Assembly: GCF_002257565.1 (NCBI RefSeq)
Contig: NZ_CP022736.1
Coordinates: 3,100,001-3,164,000 of the forward strand
DNA: 64,000 nucleotides
Direction: 5' to 3'
From: Herbaspirillum sp. meg3
Lineage (GTDB): Bacteria > Pseudomonadota > Gammaproteobacteria > Burkholderiales > Burkholderiaceae_D
In this document: positions 16,196 through 25,903 of the stretch, piece by piece
Numbering within the stretch: the stretch's first letter is position 1
How the letters are laid out: each line of letters opens with the position of its first letter
The notes under the pieces: model-generated
Database searches by the model: none
What the model saw: the letters and a program-made list of their open reading frames with translations, nothing else
Told to the model about the DNA's origin: nothing
Made by a program: the position numbers and the translations under genes

Positions 16196-17740
16196 TCACA
16201 CCTGCTGTGGGTTCAACTTGTCCGATTTTGAATACAGTTTGTTCAACGCCGATAGATAGGCTTTCGCCGAAGCAACAACAATATCCAGATCGGATCCGAC
16301 GCCATTAACGATGCGCCCTGACTTGGCCAGCCGCATGGTGACTTCGCCCTGCGATTGCGTGCCGGTAGTAATCGCGTTGACCGAAAACAGCAACAGCTCG
16401 GCACCGCTGGCAGCATTCGATTCGATCGCATTGACGATGGCGTCCACCGGACCGTTTCCTTGCCCTGAGCAACTGACCTCCTTGCCACCCGCAGTGAAAA
16501 TGATCTTCGCGCTCGGCCGCTCCCCTGTTTCAGAATGCTGCGACAGCGAGACAAAGCCGTAATGCTCTCCTTCATGGCTATGCTGTTCATCGCTGACCAG
16601 CGCCATGATGTCTTCATCAAAAATCTCTGACTTGCGATCAGCCAGCTCCTTGAAGCGTGCAAAGGCAGCGTTGACCTCGCCTTCCGACTCCAGCGTGATG
16701 CCCAGCTCTTCGAGCCGTTGCTTGAATGCGTTACGTCCCGACAGCTTGCCCAGGACAATCTTGTTGGCGGTCCAGCCGACATCTTCGGCACGCATGATTT
16801 CATACGTATCGCGAGCCTTCAGCACGCCATCCTGATGGATACCGGAGGCATGAGCAAACGCATTGGCGCCGACCACCGCCTTGTTGGGCTGTACGGCGAA
16901 GCCCGTGATCTGCGACACCAGTTTGGAGGTCGGCACGATTTGCGAAGCGTCGATGCCAAGCGTCAGATTGAAATGATCGCGACGCGTCCTGACCGCCATG
17001 ACGATTTCTTCGAGCGCGGTATTCCCGGCGCGCTCCCCCAGACCATTGATGGTGCACTCGACCTGACGTGCGCCACCGATCATGACGCCCGCCAGAGAGT
17101 TGGCCACCGCCATGCCAAGATCGTTGTGGCAATGCACAGACCAGATCGCTTTGTCAGAATTGGGAATCCGCTCGCGCAGGCTCTTGAGCATGTTGCCGTA
17201 CAGCTCAGGCACGCCATAACCGACGGTATCGGCAAAGTTGATGGTGGTAGCGCCTTCGGTGATCACCGCTTCCAACACCCTGCAAAGAAAATCCATGTCG
17301 GAGCGGCTGCCATCTTCGGGGCTGAACTCGACGTCATCCGTGAACTGGCGCGCATAACGCACCGCCAGCCGGGCCTGCTCAAACACCTGATCAGGCGTCA
17401 TGCGCAGCTTCTTTTCCATATGCAATGGCGAAGTGGCTATGAAGGTATGAATCCGTTTGCGCCGGGCCGGCGCCAGCGCCTCCGCGGCACGTGCGATATC
17501 GCGATCATTGGCGCGCGATAGAGAACAGATGACGGAATCCTTGATCAATCCAGCAATGGCTTTGATCGATTCAAAATCGCCGGGAGACGCGGCGGCGAAA
17601 CCCGCTTCGATCACGTCAACCTTCATGCGCTCAAGCTGGCGAGCGATGCGGATCTTCTCTTCTTTCGTCATCGATGCGCCGGGAGATTGCTCGCCGTCAC
17701 GCAAGGTGGTGTCGAAAATGATGAGTTTTTCTGCTGACAT
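16196..17740 (-). CDS. leuA: 2-isopropylmalate synthase
   Basis: The enzyme condenses 2-ketoisovalerate with acetyl-CoA, the first committed step of leucine synthesis. The 514-residue length is standard. DTTLRDGEQSPGASM at the N-terminus, the metal-binding HCHNDLGMAVANS and the GLGERAGNTALEE block define the HMGL-type barrel. The C-terminal regulatory LeuA dimer domain (about 390-505), which binds leucine for feedback inhibition, is present (SCSGQGNGPVDAIVNAI). GAGGAG precedes the ATG. It is downstream of pssA but separated by a terminator. Confidence 0.97.
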   Translation of the reverse strand: MSAEKLIIFDTTLRDGEQSPGASMTKEEKIRIARQLERMKVDVIEAGFAAASPGDFESIKAIAGLIKDSVICSLSRANDRDIARAAEALAPARRKRIHTFIATSPLHMEKKLRMTPDQVFEQARLAVRYARQFTDDVEFSPEDGSRSDMDFLCRVLEAVITEGATTINFADTVGYGVPELYGNMLKSLRERIPNSDKAIWSVHCHNDLGMAVANSLAGVMIGGARQVECTINGLGERAGNTALEEIVMAVRTRRDHFNLTLGIDASQIVPTSKLVSQITGFAVQPNKAVVGANAFAHASGIHQDGVLKARDTYEIMRAEDVGWTANKIVLGKLSGRNAFKQRLEELGITLESEGEVNAAFARFKELADRKSEIFDEDIMALVSDEQHSHEGEHYGFVSLSQHSETGERPSAKIIFTAGGKEVSCSGQGNGPVDAIVNAIESNAASGAELLLFSVNAITTGTQSQGEVTMRLAKSGRIVNGVGSDLDIVVASAKAYLSALNKLYSKSDKLNPQQV

Positions 17741-17844
17741 GGCAACTCCTCAGGCTAGTCTCGGCAATTCATTCTATCCCTCTCGCATAATGTTGCAATG
17801 GCAGTGCAACCACGCCAAGGTAGACAAATCAGCAGCAACAGACG

Positions 17845-17878
17845 TAAAAAAACCGCCCGGTGATATCTGGGCGGTTTT
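17845..17878 (-). terminator. Intrinsic terminator between pssA and leuA
   Basis: AAAACCGCCC pairs with GGGCGGTTTT around a ten-base loop, followed on the minus strand by a T run. It lies about 20 bases after the pssA stop. Confidence 0.85.
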
Positions 17879-17900
17879 CGAAGGCTGTTGACCGATGGGC

Positions 17901-18767
17901 TTATTTTTCCTCGTGTTCCGTCTGGACGATACTGACTGGCTTGCCTTTGATCTTGCGCCAGGCATAGACGATGTAGCCGGAGATGCCATACAGCACAAAC
18001 AAACCGAACAAGACCTTGGACGGATCGCTCGATATTGCCACCAGCACCACTACCACCAGCAATGCGGCAATGAACGGTACCGGCTTGCGGAAGTTGATGT
18101 CTTTGAAGCTGTAGAACGGCACATTGGTCACCATGGTGATACCCGCGTACAGCGTAATCACCCACGAGGCCCAACTCAGATCCGTACCCGCAAAACGCAG
18201 ATCATCCATCAGCCAGACAAAGCCGGCCACCAATGCCGCTGCAGCAGGGCTCGGCAAGCCCTGGAAATAGCGTTTGTCGACCACAGCGATATTGGTATTG
18301 AAACGCGCCAGACGCAGAGCGCCGCCGACGCAATACACGAATGCCGCCAGCCAGCCCAACTTGCCCATGCCACGCAAGGACCATTCATAGACGACCAACG
18401 CCGGTGCGGCGCCAAAAGACACCATGTCCGACAGACTGTCATATTGCGCGCCGAACTCGCTTTGCGTGTTGGTCATGCGTGCCACACGACCATCGAGACT
18501 ATCCAGCACCATCGCTACGAAGATCGCAATCGAGGCATGATCGAACTTCAGATTCATCGCCATGACGATGGCGTAGAAGCCGCAAAACAGCGCCGCCGTC
18601 GTAAAGGCATTCGGCAACAGATAGATGCCGCGTGAGCGCCGTGGTCGTACGATCGGCGCACCATCTACATCTTCCAGCTGTGCCGGATACATCGGCGTTT
18701 TATGGCTGCGCAAGGATTTGGGGAAAGGGATGGATCCCTTGTTTTTGCGTTTGCGGAAAGTTGCCAT
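17901..18767 (-). CDS. pssA: CDP-diacylglycerol-serine O-phosphatidyltransferase
   Basis: This is an integral membrane CDP-alcohol phosphatidyltransferase of 288 residues with about eight hydrophobic segments. It makes phosphatidylserine from CDP-diacylglycerol and serine. The family motif is complete: DGRVARMTNTQSEFGAQYDS then D (DG-x2-AR-x8-G-x3-D-x3-D). The charged N-terminus (KRKNKGSIPFPKSLR) is cytosolic. psd lies 29 bases upstream, so the two consecutive steps of phosphatidylethanolamine synthesis are cotranscribed. This is the membrane (type II) form, not the peripheral PssA of E. coli. Confidence 0.95.
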   Translation of the reverse strand: MATFRKRKNKGSIPFPKSLRSHKTPMYPAQLEDVDGAPIVRPRRSRGIYLLPNAFTTAALFCGFYAIVMAMNLKFDHASIAIFVAMVLDSLDGRVARMTNTQSEFGAQYDSLSDMVSFGAAPALVVYEWSLRGMGKLGWLAAFVYCVGGALRLARFNTNIAVVDKRYFQGLPSPAAAALVAGFVWLMDDLRFAGTDLSWASWVITLYAGITMVTNVPFYSFKDINFRKPVPFIAALLVVVVLVAISSDPSKVLFGLFVLYGISGYIVYAWRKIKGKPVSIVQTEHEEK

Positions 18768-18796
18768 GTAAAGTCCGTCTCAATATGCGTAGGTGA

Positions 18797-19438
18797 TCAG
18801 AATTCGGCCAGAATCGTTTCTGTCGCCGAGACTTTTTCACCAACGCTCACTTTCGGTGTGGCGGTCAACGGCAGGTAAACGTCGACGCGGGAACCGAAGC
18901 GAATGAAGCCGTAACGCTGACCACGCGCCAATACGTCACCAGCCTTGACGTAGCAAAGGATGCGGCGGGCAATCAGACCCGCCACTTGCACGCATGTCAC
19001 ACTCTGGCCGTTGGCCGCAGTGATCGCCAGCGCATTGCGCTCGTTTTCCAGCGAGGCTTTGTCCAAATCGGCATTGACAAATTTGCCGGGAAAATACTGC
19101 ACGGTCTCGATCTTGCCATCCACTGGTGCGCGATTGGAGTGGACGTTGAATACGTTCATGAAGACACTGATTTTCAGCGCTTCGCGATTTGTGTAGGGAT
19201 CATGCGCTTTAGCGACGACCACAATGCGGCCATCAGCGGGCGATAGGACAGCATTCGGATTTTGCGGAATCGTGCGTGGAGGATCACGGAAAAACTGCAA
19301 AACAAACAAGGCGATGATCCAGAAAGGAATCGACCAAGCTCCGCCGATCAGCGTAACGATAATGGCGACAACAACAGCGATACCGAGGAAGGGCCAGCCT
19401 TCGCGGGCAATAATAGGATGTGGATAATGGTTATTCAA
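18797..19438 (-). CDS. psd: Phosphatidylserine decarboxylase (short form)
   Basis: The proenzyme cleaves itself to form a pyruvoyl cofactor and converts phosphatidylserine to phosphatidylethanolamine. FGSRVDVYLP holds the cleavage site; Ser183 would become the pyruvoyl group of a 31-residue alpha chain. An N-terminal hydrophobic hairpin (about residues 12-40) anchors it to the inner membrane. A TTG start at 19438 is chosen because GGAG lies 5 bases upstream and it gives the usual N-terminus LNNHYPHPIIAREGWPF and a 213-residue length. The in-frame ATG at 19525 would add 29 unsupported residues. It is followed by pssA. Confidence 0.93.
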   Translation of the reverse strand: MNNHYPHPIIAREGWPFLGIAVVVAIIVTLIGGAWSIPFWIIALFVLQFFRDPPRTIPQNPNAVLSPADGRIVVVAKAHDPYTNREALKISVFMNVFNVHSNRAPVDGKIETVQYFPGKFVNADLDKASLENERNALAITAANGQSVTCVQVAGLIARRILCYVKAGDVLARGQRYGFIRFGSRVDVYLPLTATPKVSVGEKVSATETILAEF

Positions 19439-19732
19439 CGTTACTCCGATAGTCGCTGATAGATTTTCAAAATGGTAAAGCGTGCTTATTCTAGACGAGC
19501 GCCTAAGAAATGTAACGCGCCGCAAATCAAATCAACGGATATTTACCCGTTAATAGCGAATGACAGCCAGGGATTCCGGCCGGAGAAAACGGATGGACCT
19601 GGTGGCTTGTGAAGCCATTCTTGTTTTGATGAAAGTCTATTTTATCGCGATTAGTATGAATAACGCGAACAATGCCAATGGCCGGTAGGATGGGGAGGAT
19701 TGATCAGCAAGCCACGACAAGTCTTTACACCA
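19439..19732. other. Intergenic region upstream of psd
   Basis: No gene is seen here. The stretch holds the presumed psd-pssA promoter region, AT-richer around 19615-19665. No convincing paired -35/-10 elements or RNA structure could be fixed by eye. Confidence 0.4.
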
Positions 19733-19767
19733 GAAAATCGGGCGACCTGCACTGCAAGACGCCCGAT
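19733..19767 (-). terminator. Probable terminator after the SIMPL gene
   Basis: ATCGGGCG (19737-19744) pairs with CGCCCGAT (19760-19767) over a 15-base loop and is followed on the minus strand by TTTTC. It lies 14 bases after the stop codon of the SIMPL-domain gene. The T tract is short. Confidence 0.6.
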
Positions 19768-19780
19768 GACATACGATCAA

Positions 19781-20527
19781 TTACTTGAAACGCACTTTGC
19801 CGACCAGATGCATGCCGATAGTGGTGTCGCCCGGCTCGAAACTCGGCTCCGCAACGGCTTCCGGCGCCGGTGCATCCGCAGCCATTGCACGCATCATCAT
19901 CTTCGGTGCCGGCGCGTTCTGGACATAGTTACCAGAACCTTCGAAGTCCACTGTTTCCACCAGCGCATCACTGCTGCGGCGCCCCAAGGCGCCGGCAATC
20001 GATGCAATACGCTCGTTGAGATTCTTGAAGGTCATGCTGATCAGGTCCGCATCCAGCTTTCTTGTGGCAGCCGGACTTAAGCCAAATTGCAGATTATTAA
20101 GTCCCAGCAAGCCCTGCGCTGCAGCGACGGTACGTGGCAGCCCCTCCAGATTCGTAGTGGTGACGTCGAGGTATTGGCCCACACGCCAGCCTACAATGGG
20201 GCGCGGCTTATTGCTCGGACGAGGATCTTCGGCGTAGACCGCATAGGTGTAGTAACCACGAGTCCTCAGCTGCGCTTGCGGATCCTGCCGCTTAACGATG
20301 TCAATGCCCTGCTTCATCTTCTTGTTAACACGCGAGGCCGCCGCCGCTTTGTCCTTGTCCTGCTCTTCGACGTTGAGGGTGGCATGTGCTTCATCGTTAG
20401 GCACAACGAGTTCGCCTGAGGCGGGAATAACCACCATGGTGCCGGTGGATTGAGCAGATTGCGCATGTGCCGCCATCGTGGCAGTGGCTAGTACGGCGGC
20501 GAATAATAGTTGGCTTGAGCGCGACAT
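19781..20527 (-). CDS. SIMPL (DUF541) domain periplasmic protein
   Basis: This 248-residue protein has a cleavable signal peptide ending near AAHA-QS (residue 22). The core TGTMVVIPASGELVVPNDEAHATLNVEEQDKDKAAA is the start of the SIMPL/DUF541 fold, and GRRSSDALVETVDF lies toward the C-terminus. SIMPL proteins (for example E. coli YggE, Brucella BP26) form periplasmic oligomers; some are linked to oxidative-stress resistance, but the mechanism is unclear. The C-terminal 50 residues are Met/Ala/Pro-rich (APKMMMRAMAADAPAPEA), which is unusual. It is transcribed in the same direction as ilvC but beyond the ilvC terminator. Confidence 0.85.
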   Translation of the reverse strand: MSRSSQLLFAAVLATATMAAHAQSAQSTGTMVVIPASGELVVPNDEAHATLNVEEQDKDKAAAASRVNKKMKQGIDIVKRQDPQAQLRTRGYYTYAVYAEDPRPSNKPRPIVGWRVGQYLDVTTTNLEGLPRTVAAAQGLLGLNNLQFGLSPAATRKLDADLISMTFKNLNERIASIAGALGRRSSDALVETVDFEGSGNYVQNAPAPKMMMRAMAADAPAPEAVAEPSFEPGDTTIGMHLVGKVRFK

Positions 20528-20714
20528 GTATATCTCCAGAAATAAAACGGATTGATGAGTTTCGTAACGCTTTACAAATTACTGCGTGATGAAAAGCGGC
20601 AACGAAGACTGGCGTTTGGACGCCTTGCAACACGGTTAGTTCTTCGAAGGAACAATGCAATTGTGACAAGATGCAAGCAACGAGGCATCTTTGTTATTCC
20701 GGATGTGGAAAATA

Positions 20715-20742
20715 AAAAAAGGACGCCTGAGCGTCCTTTTTT
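20715..20742 (-). terminator. Intrinsic terminator, original end of the ilv transcript
   Basis: A perfect 12-pair stem (AAAAAAGGACGC/GCGTCCTTTTTT around CTGA) has a T run on the minus strand. It lies 27 bases past the distal, diverged copy of the ilvC 3' end but about 330 bases past the real ilvC stop. It therefore looks like the ancestral ilvC terminator pushed away by the intervening repeats. Confidence 0.88.
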
Positions 20743-20815
20743 CTTCGACTGACATATCGATCTATCGATTCGTTCTTCGATTGATCCACAAGCTTGCTGG
20801 TCTTGATCCAAGGCA

Positions 20816-20859
20816 GGCTGGACGGGAATTCGCAAAGCACTGCTTTGCGCCGTCCAGCC
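20816..20859. repeat. Palindromic hairpin, copy 1 (second copy at 20966-21009)
   Basis: GGCTGGACGG and CCGTCCAGCC (10 pairs) enclose CGCAAAGCA and TGCTTTGCG (9 pairs) around a single-base loop, with a five-base bulge GAATT on one side. An identical hairpin lies at 20966-21009. It resembles REP or other small palindromic elements; there is no T tract, so it is not a classic terminator. Confidence 0.8.
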
Positions 20860-21068
20860 CAGGGCGCGTATGCTTGCGCGTCCTGCGATGATGCCTGTGA
20901 TCGCGGTCCGGAGTCGAATTAGTTCTTCGATTGATCAACCAGCTTGTTGGCTTTGATCCACGGTAGGCTGGACGGGAATTCGCAAAGCACTGCTTTGCGC
21001 CGTCCAGCCCAGGGCGCGTATGCTTGCGCGTCCTGCGATGATGCCTGTGATCGCGGTCCGGAGTCGAA

Positions 21069-22085
<1,017 letters not shown>

Positions 22086-22162
22086 GATTTTTCCTATTAA
22101 CTAATTTTTAAAATACTAAATACTGAATTAAATACAGAGAGCTACGTAACGATGGTCGTGGA

Positions 22163-22654
22163 TCAGACTTTGAGGATCCGTTCGCCGCGGCCGATACCGG
22201 AGCCGCCGGTACGAACAGTCTCAAGAATGGCCGCACGGTCGATCGAGTCGATAAATGCGTCCAACTTGCCCTTGTTACCTGTCAATTCGATGGTGTAGGT
22301 CTTTTCGGTGACATCAATGATGCGACCGCGGAAGATGTCCGCAGTACGCTTCATTTCTTCACGCTCTTTGCCTACGGCACGTACCTTGATCAACATCAGT
22401 TCGCGCTCGATATGCGCGCCTTCTGTCAGATCCACGACCTTTACCACCTCGATCAGGCGATTCAGGTGTTTGGTGATTTGTTCAATCACGTCGTCCGAGC
22501 CGCTGGTCACGATGGTCATCCGTGACAAGGTAGCGTCTTCGGTAGGTGCAACAGTCAGAGTCTCAATGTTATAGCCACGCGCGGAGAACAAACCCACAAC
22601 ACGGGACAGAGCGCCGGCTTCGTTTTCCAGCAATACAGAAACAATATGGCGCAT
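22163..22654 (-). CDS. ilvH: Acetolactate synthase small (regulatory) subunit
   Basis: This is a 163-residue regulatory subunit. An N-terminal ACT domain (HIVSVLLENEAGALSRVVGLFSARGYNIETL) binds valine for feedback inhibition. The C-terminal IlvN/H domain (about 85-160) activates the large subunit and contains TGNKGKLDAFID. It begins two bases after the large-subunit stop, an arrangement typical of tightly coupled subunits. Confidence 0.96.
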   Translation of the reverse strand: MRHIVSVLLENEAGALSRVVGLFSARGYNIETLTVAPTEDATLSRMTIVTSGSDDVIEQITKHLNRLIEVVKVVDLTEGAHIERELMLIKVRAVGKEREEMKRTADIFRGRIIDVTEKTYTIELTGNKGKLDAFIDSIDRAAILETVRTGGSGIGRGERILKV

Positions 22655-22656
22655 GA

Positions 22657-24375
22657 TTACAGATCCTCCGAACCCAAGAGCATTTCAGTCAAACCCTTAC
22701 CTGCCTTGACCATAGGCCAGACGTTTTCGGTTTGATCCGTAATGAAGTTCATGAAGACCAGCTTGTCTTTCATGCCGAACGCCTCCTTAAGCGCACCGTC
22801 TACATCACCCGGTTTCTCGATCTTCATACCAACGTGGCCATACGATTCGGCTAACTTGGTGAAGTCAGGCAAGGAGTCCATGTATGACTCGGAGTAGCGC
22901 GAACCGTAATCGATTTGCTGCCACTGGCGAACCATACCGAGGAAACGGTTGTTCAGCAGAATGATCTTTGGCGTCAGGTGATACTGCTTACAAGTCGCCA
23001 GCTCCTGGATACACATCTGAATCGATGCTTCGCCAGTAATACAAGCGACGGTCGCGTCAGGATTGGCTTTTTGCACGCCCATTGCATACGGCAAGCCGAC
23101 ACCCATGGTGCCCAGACCGCCGGAATTGATCCAGCGGCGCGGTTTGTCGAAGCCATAATATTGCGCTGCCCACATCTGATGCTGGCCAACGTCGGACGTG
23201 ATGAAAGCATCACCCTTGGTGATTTCCCACACGTTCTGGATCACCGCCTGCGGCTTGATAAACTCATCCGAGGTAGCAAACTTCAGGCAGTCGCGTTCGC
23301 GCCACTTGTTGATCTGCTTCCACCAGTTCGCCACAGCAGGCGCATTTGGCTTGGTTTCGGACGCGTCAAGCTGTGTCAGCAACTCTTGCAGCACGTCTTT
23401 GACGTTGCCGACGATAGGAATGTCGACCTTGACGCGCTTGGAAATCGACGACGGATCGATGTCGATGTGAATGATCTTGCGGGCATTCGATGCAAAGTGC
23501 TTCGGATTGCCGATCACGCGGTCGTCGAAGCGCGCCCCAATAGCGATCAGCACGTCGCTGTGCTGCATGGCCATATTGGCTTCATACGTACCGTGCATAC
23601 CCGGCATGCCGACGAACTTGTCGCTGGTGGAGCGGTAAGCACCCAAGCCCATCAGCGTATTGGTGCAAGGGAACCCCAGGCGATCAACCAGCTTGTTAAG
23701 CTCGGGAGCAGCATTTGCCAGAATCACGCCGCCGCCGGTATAGATCATCGGACGTTCAGCCGTCAGCAACAGCTGCAACGCTTTGCGGATCTGACCCGAG
23801 TGGCCCTTGTCCACCGGCTTGTACGATCGCATCTCGACGGTTTTCGGATACTCGTAAGCACAAGTATGCATCGAGATATCTTTGGGAATATCGACCAGCA
23901 CCGGACCTGGACGGCCGGTTGTGGCGATATAGAATGCTTTTTTCATTGTCGCGGCAAGGTCTTTCACATCCTTCACGAGGAAGTTGTGTTTGACACAAGG
24001 ACGCGTGATGCCGACGGTGTCACATTCCTGGAAGGCATCCTGACCGATAGCGGTCGAAGGCACCTGGCCGGAAATCACGATCATCGGGATCGAATCCATG
24101 TACGCAGTCGCCAGACCGGTCACCGCATTGGTGACGCCGGGACCGGAGGTCACGATACAGACGCCGACTTTTTCGGAGCTGCGCGAATAAGCATCCGCTG
24201 CATGCACCGCAGCCTGCTCGTGGCGTACCAGAATATGTTGGAATTTATCTTGCTTGAAGATAGCGTCGTAAATATAAAGCACGGCGCCACCGGGATAGCC
24301 GAAGACGTGCTCAACGCCCTCTTCAGCCAGGCAACGGACGAGTATCTCCGCGCCGGTGAGGTTTTCTGCACTCAT
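22657..24375 (-). CDS. ilvI: Acetolactate synthase large (catalytic) subunit
   Basis: This 572-residue ThDP- and FAD-dependent enzyme joins two pyruvates, or pyruvate and 2-ketobutyrate, in branched-chain amino acid synthesis. The N-terminal ThDP pyrimidine domain has the catalytic glutamate in VRHEQAAVHAADAY (Glu53). The central domain has GARFDDRVIGNP. The C-terminal ThDP-binding region runs from ITGEASIQMCIQEL through NNRFLGMVRQWQ. The usual GDG of the ThDP-binding motif reads GEA here (ITGEAS), which is noted because GDG-x(n)-N is nearly universal, although GEA/GDA variants occur in beta-proteobacterial enzymes. GAAAGGAAG precedes the ATG. It is the first gene of ilv(I/B)-ilvH-ilvC. Confidence 0.95.
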   Translation of the reverse strand: MSAENLTGAEILVRCLAEEGVEHVFGYPGGAVLYIYDAIFKQDKFQHILVRHEQAAVHAADAYSRSSEKVGVCIVTSGPGVTNAVTGLATAYMDSIPMIVISGQVPSTAIGQDAFQECDTVGITRPCVKHNFLVKDVKDLAATMKKAFYIATTGRPGPVLVDIPKDISMHTCAYEYPKTVEMRSYKPVDKGHSGQIRKALQLLLTAERPMIYTGGGVILANAAPELNKLVDRLGFPCTNTLMGLGAYRSTSDKFVGMPGMHGTYEANMAMQHSDVLIAIGARFDDRVIGNPKHFASNARKIIHIDIDPSSISKRVKVDIPIVGNVKDVLQELLTQLDASETKPNAPAVANWWKQINKWRERDCLKFATSDEFIKPQAVIQNVWEITKGDAFITSDVGQHQMWAAQYYGFDKPRRWINSGGLGTMGVGLPYAMGVQKANPDATVACITGEASIQMCIQELATCKQYHLTPKIILLNNRFLGMVRQWQQIDYGSRYSESYMDSLPDFTKLAESYGHVGMKIEKPGDVDGALKEAFGMKDKLVFMNFITDQTENVWPMVKAGKGLTEMLLGSEDL

Positions 24376-24902
24376 TACTACTTCCTTTCAAGGTCCATTG
24401 GAGATTGATCGGATGTTCTCCCCTGACGAAATCGTACTGATCGACCTGCGTCCTCCGGCATCCCTTCTTTGTGCGGTCACGTCATTTCTGCGCCCCAACC
24501 GTAGTGAGGTTCAAAATGCCGCTTAGCGCGACTCGTTCAGCCTTGGTGCAAGTACACCGTTACGAATTTCTCGCGCTTGTGGCGCGGGTTAGAACAAACA
24601 GCTTTTTAAATAAAGCGCGTCTTTGACAATCGCTACATTATGCGTAGCCACGGTAAAGACCATAGAACTTCATGTTGATGAAGCGGACTGACACGTTAAT
24701 GCGTCGCATCATTTTGGTCAAGTGAATTTCTTTGAATACACCGTCAAACCGCCCGAAAATTGTGCGTTTCCGATAAACACCACCACAAACAAGGGCTTTT
24801 TTGCTAGCATGCGCTCTTGTTACAAATCCGTACATTCCACCAACATGTCGGAAATGCATTCGATTCATCTATTCCCGGCTGTATATCTACAAGCCGCATT
24901 GC
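24376..24902. other. Divergent intergenic region between ilvI and the sigma factor gene
   Basis: About 530 bases with no supported gene. It contains the long leader of the ilv operon (minus) and the promoter region of the ECF sigma operon (plus). A small GC-rich stem (CTCGCGC/GCGCGGG type, 24569-24588) is visible. I found no short ORF rich in Ile, Val or Leu, so classical attenuation by a leader peptide is not evident. The 24600-24800 part is AT-richer than its surroundings. Confidence 0.5.
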
Positions 24903-25472
24903 ATGGCAACTGACAAAGAACTCTCCGATTTTCTCGAAAATGTCGAACGCCGCGCCTTCAAACAGGCCGTCTATGCCGTACGCAAAGATGAAGCCGCGCT
25001 CGACATCGTTCAGGATGCAATGATCAAACTGGCCGAGAAGTACGGCGACAAACCTGCCAATGAACTTCCGCTGCTATTTCAGCGCATCCTGCAAAACACG
25101 ATTCATGATTTTTTCCGACGAGAAAAAGTCCGGACCACCTGGGTCAGTCTCTTTTCCAGCATCGGCCGCGATACGGAGAATCAGGAAGACTTTGACTTGC
25201 TGGAAAGTTATGAAGCGGAAGAAGGCACGGAAGCGGCAGAGTCCAGCGCAGACAAAGTTGAACGCGAGCAAACACTTGCTTTAATTGACGCCGAAGTACA
25301 AAAACTCCCGACTCGTCAACGCGAAGCTTTCCTCATGCGTTACTGGCAAGACATGGATGTCGCAGAAACAGCTGCCGCAATGGGATGCTCCGAAGGCAGC
25401 GTCAAAACCCACTGTTCTCGCGCCACACACGCTCTGGCTCAAGCACTCAGGGCTAAAGGAATCACTTTATGA
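24903..25472 (+). CDS. ECF-type RNA polymerase sigma factor
   Basis: This is a 189-residue sigma-70 family protein. Region 2 spans about residues 12-75 (AFKQAVYAVRKDEAALDIVQDAMIKLAEK). Region 4 spans about 125-185 (LPTRQREAFLMRYWQDMDVAETAAAMGCSEGSVKTH). The linker between them is acidic (ESYEAEEGTEAAE), which is longer than usual. The ATG at 24903 gives a standard ECF start; the longer frame from 24801 has no family match. Its stop overlaps the start of a DUF3619 gene (ATGA). That membrane protein is therefore the likely anti-sigma partner, and DUF3106 follows. Confidence 0.9.
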   Translation: MATDKELSDFLENVERRAFKQAVYAVRKDEAALDIVQDAMIKLAEKYGDKPANELPLLFQRILQNTIHDFFRREKVRTTWVSLFSSIGRDTENQEDFDLLESYEAEEGTEAAESSADKVEREQTLALIDAEVQKLPTRQREAFLMRYWQDMDVAETAAAMGCSEGSVKTHCSRATHALAQALRAKGITL

Positions 25473-25879
25473 ACAACAAAGAACTACAATTTGCCTATCG
25501 GGTAAAGCGAGCTCTGGATGCAAATCTGGAGCACTTGCCCGAGTCCACCACGCAAAGCCTGGCTGAAGCGCGCCGTGTCGCGATTGCCCGCAAGAAAAAA
25601 GCAGTTCCGGTACGCGCCGTCGTGCCGCAATTTGCCTTGGCAGGCGCAATGGGCGGCAGCTTCCGCGAGCCGCAATCATTCGCCTGGCTTGGCCGCCTGG
25701 GTGTCGCCATTCCTTTGCTGGCCGGCGTCATGCTGTTTGCCGGCTTGTATGAGCACGAACATCAGCAACGTATCAGCGAATTGGCGGAAATCGATGCAGG
25801 TGTCTTGTCAGACGAGTTGCCGCTGTCGGCTTACCTTGATCATGGCTTCAATGCCTATCTGGCGCAGCAAGGCGAATAA
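25469..25879 (+). CDS. DUF3619 single-pass membrane protein, candidate anti-sigma factor
   Basis: This 136-residue protein has one transmembrane helix (about residues 75-93, LGVAIPLLAGVMLFAGLY). The cytosolic N-terminus of about 70 residues is basic and helical, and the periplasmic tail of about 40 residues is acidic (ELAEIDAGVLSDELPLSAYLDHGF). DUF3619 members regularly follow ECF sigma genes in beta-proteobacteria. The topology is that of an anti-sigma factor, but no zinc-binding HxxxCxxC motif is present. Translation is coupled to the sigma gene by ATGA overlap. Confidence 0.8.
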   Translation: MNNKELQFAYRVKRALDANLEHLPESTTQSLAEARRVAIARKKKAVPVRAVVPQFALAGAMGGSFREPQSFAWLGRLGVAIPLLAGVMLFAGLYEHEHQQRISELAEIDAGVLSDELPLSAYLDHGFNAYLAQQGE

Positions 25880-25903
25880 TTGATGGTGCGTATCCGGACT
25901 TCA

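Noticed and set aside
24376..24650. Leader-peptide attenuator for the ilv operon
   Set aside because: Minus-strand ATG frames in the leader contain no run of Ile, Val or Leu codons and end quickly or are unremarkable.
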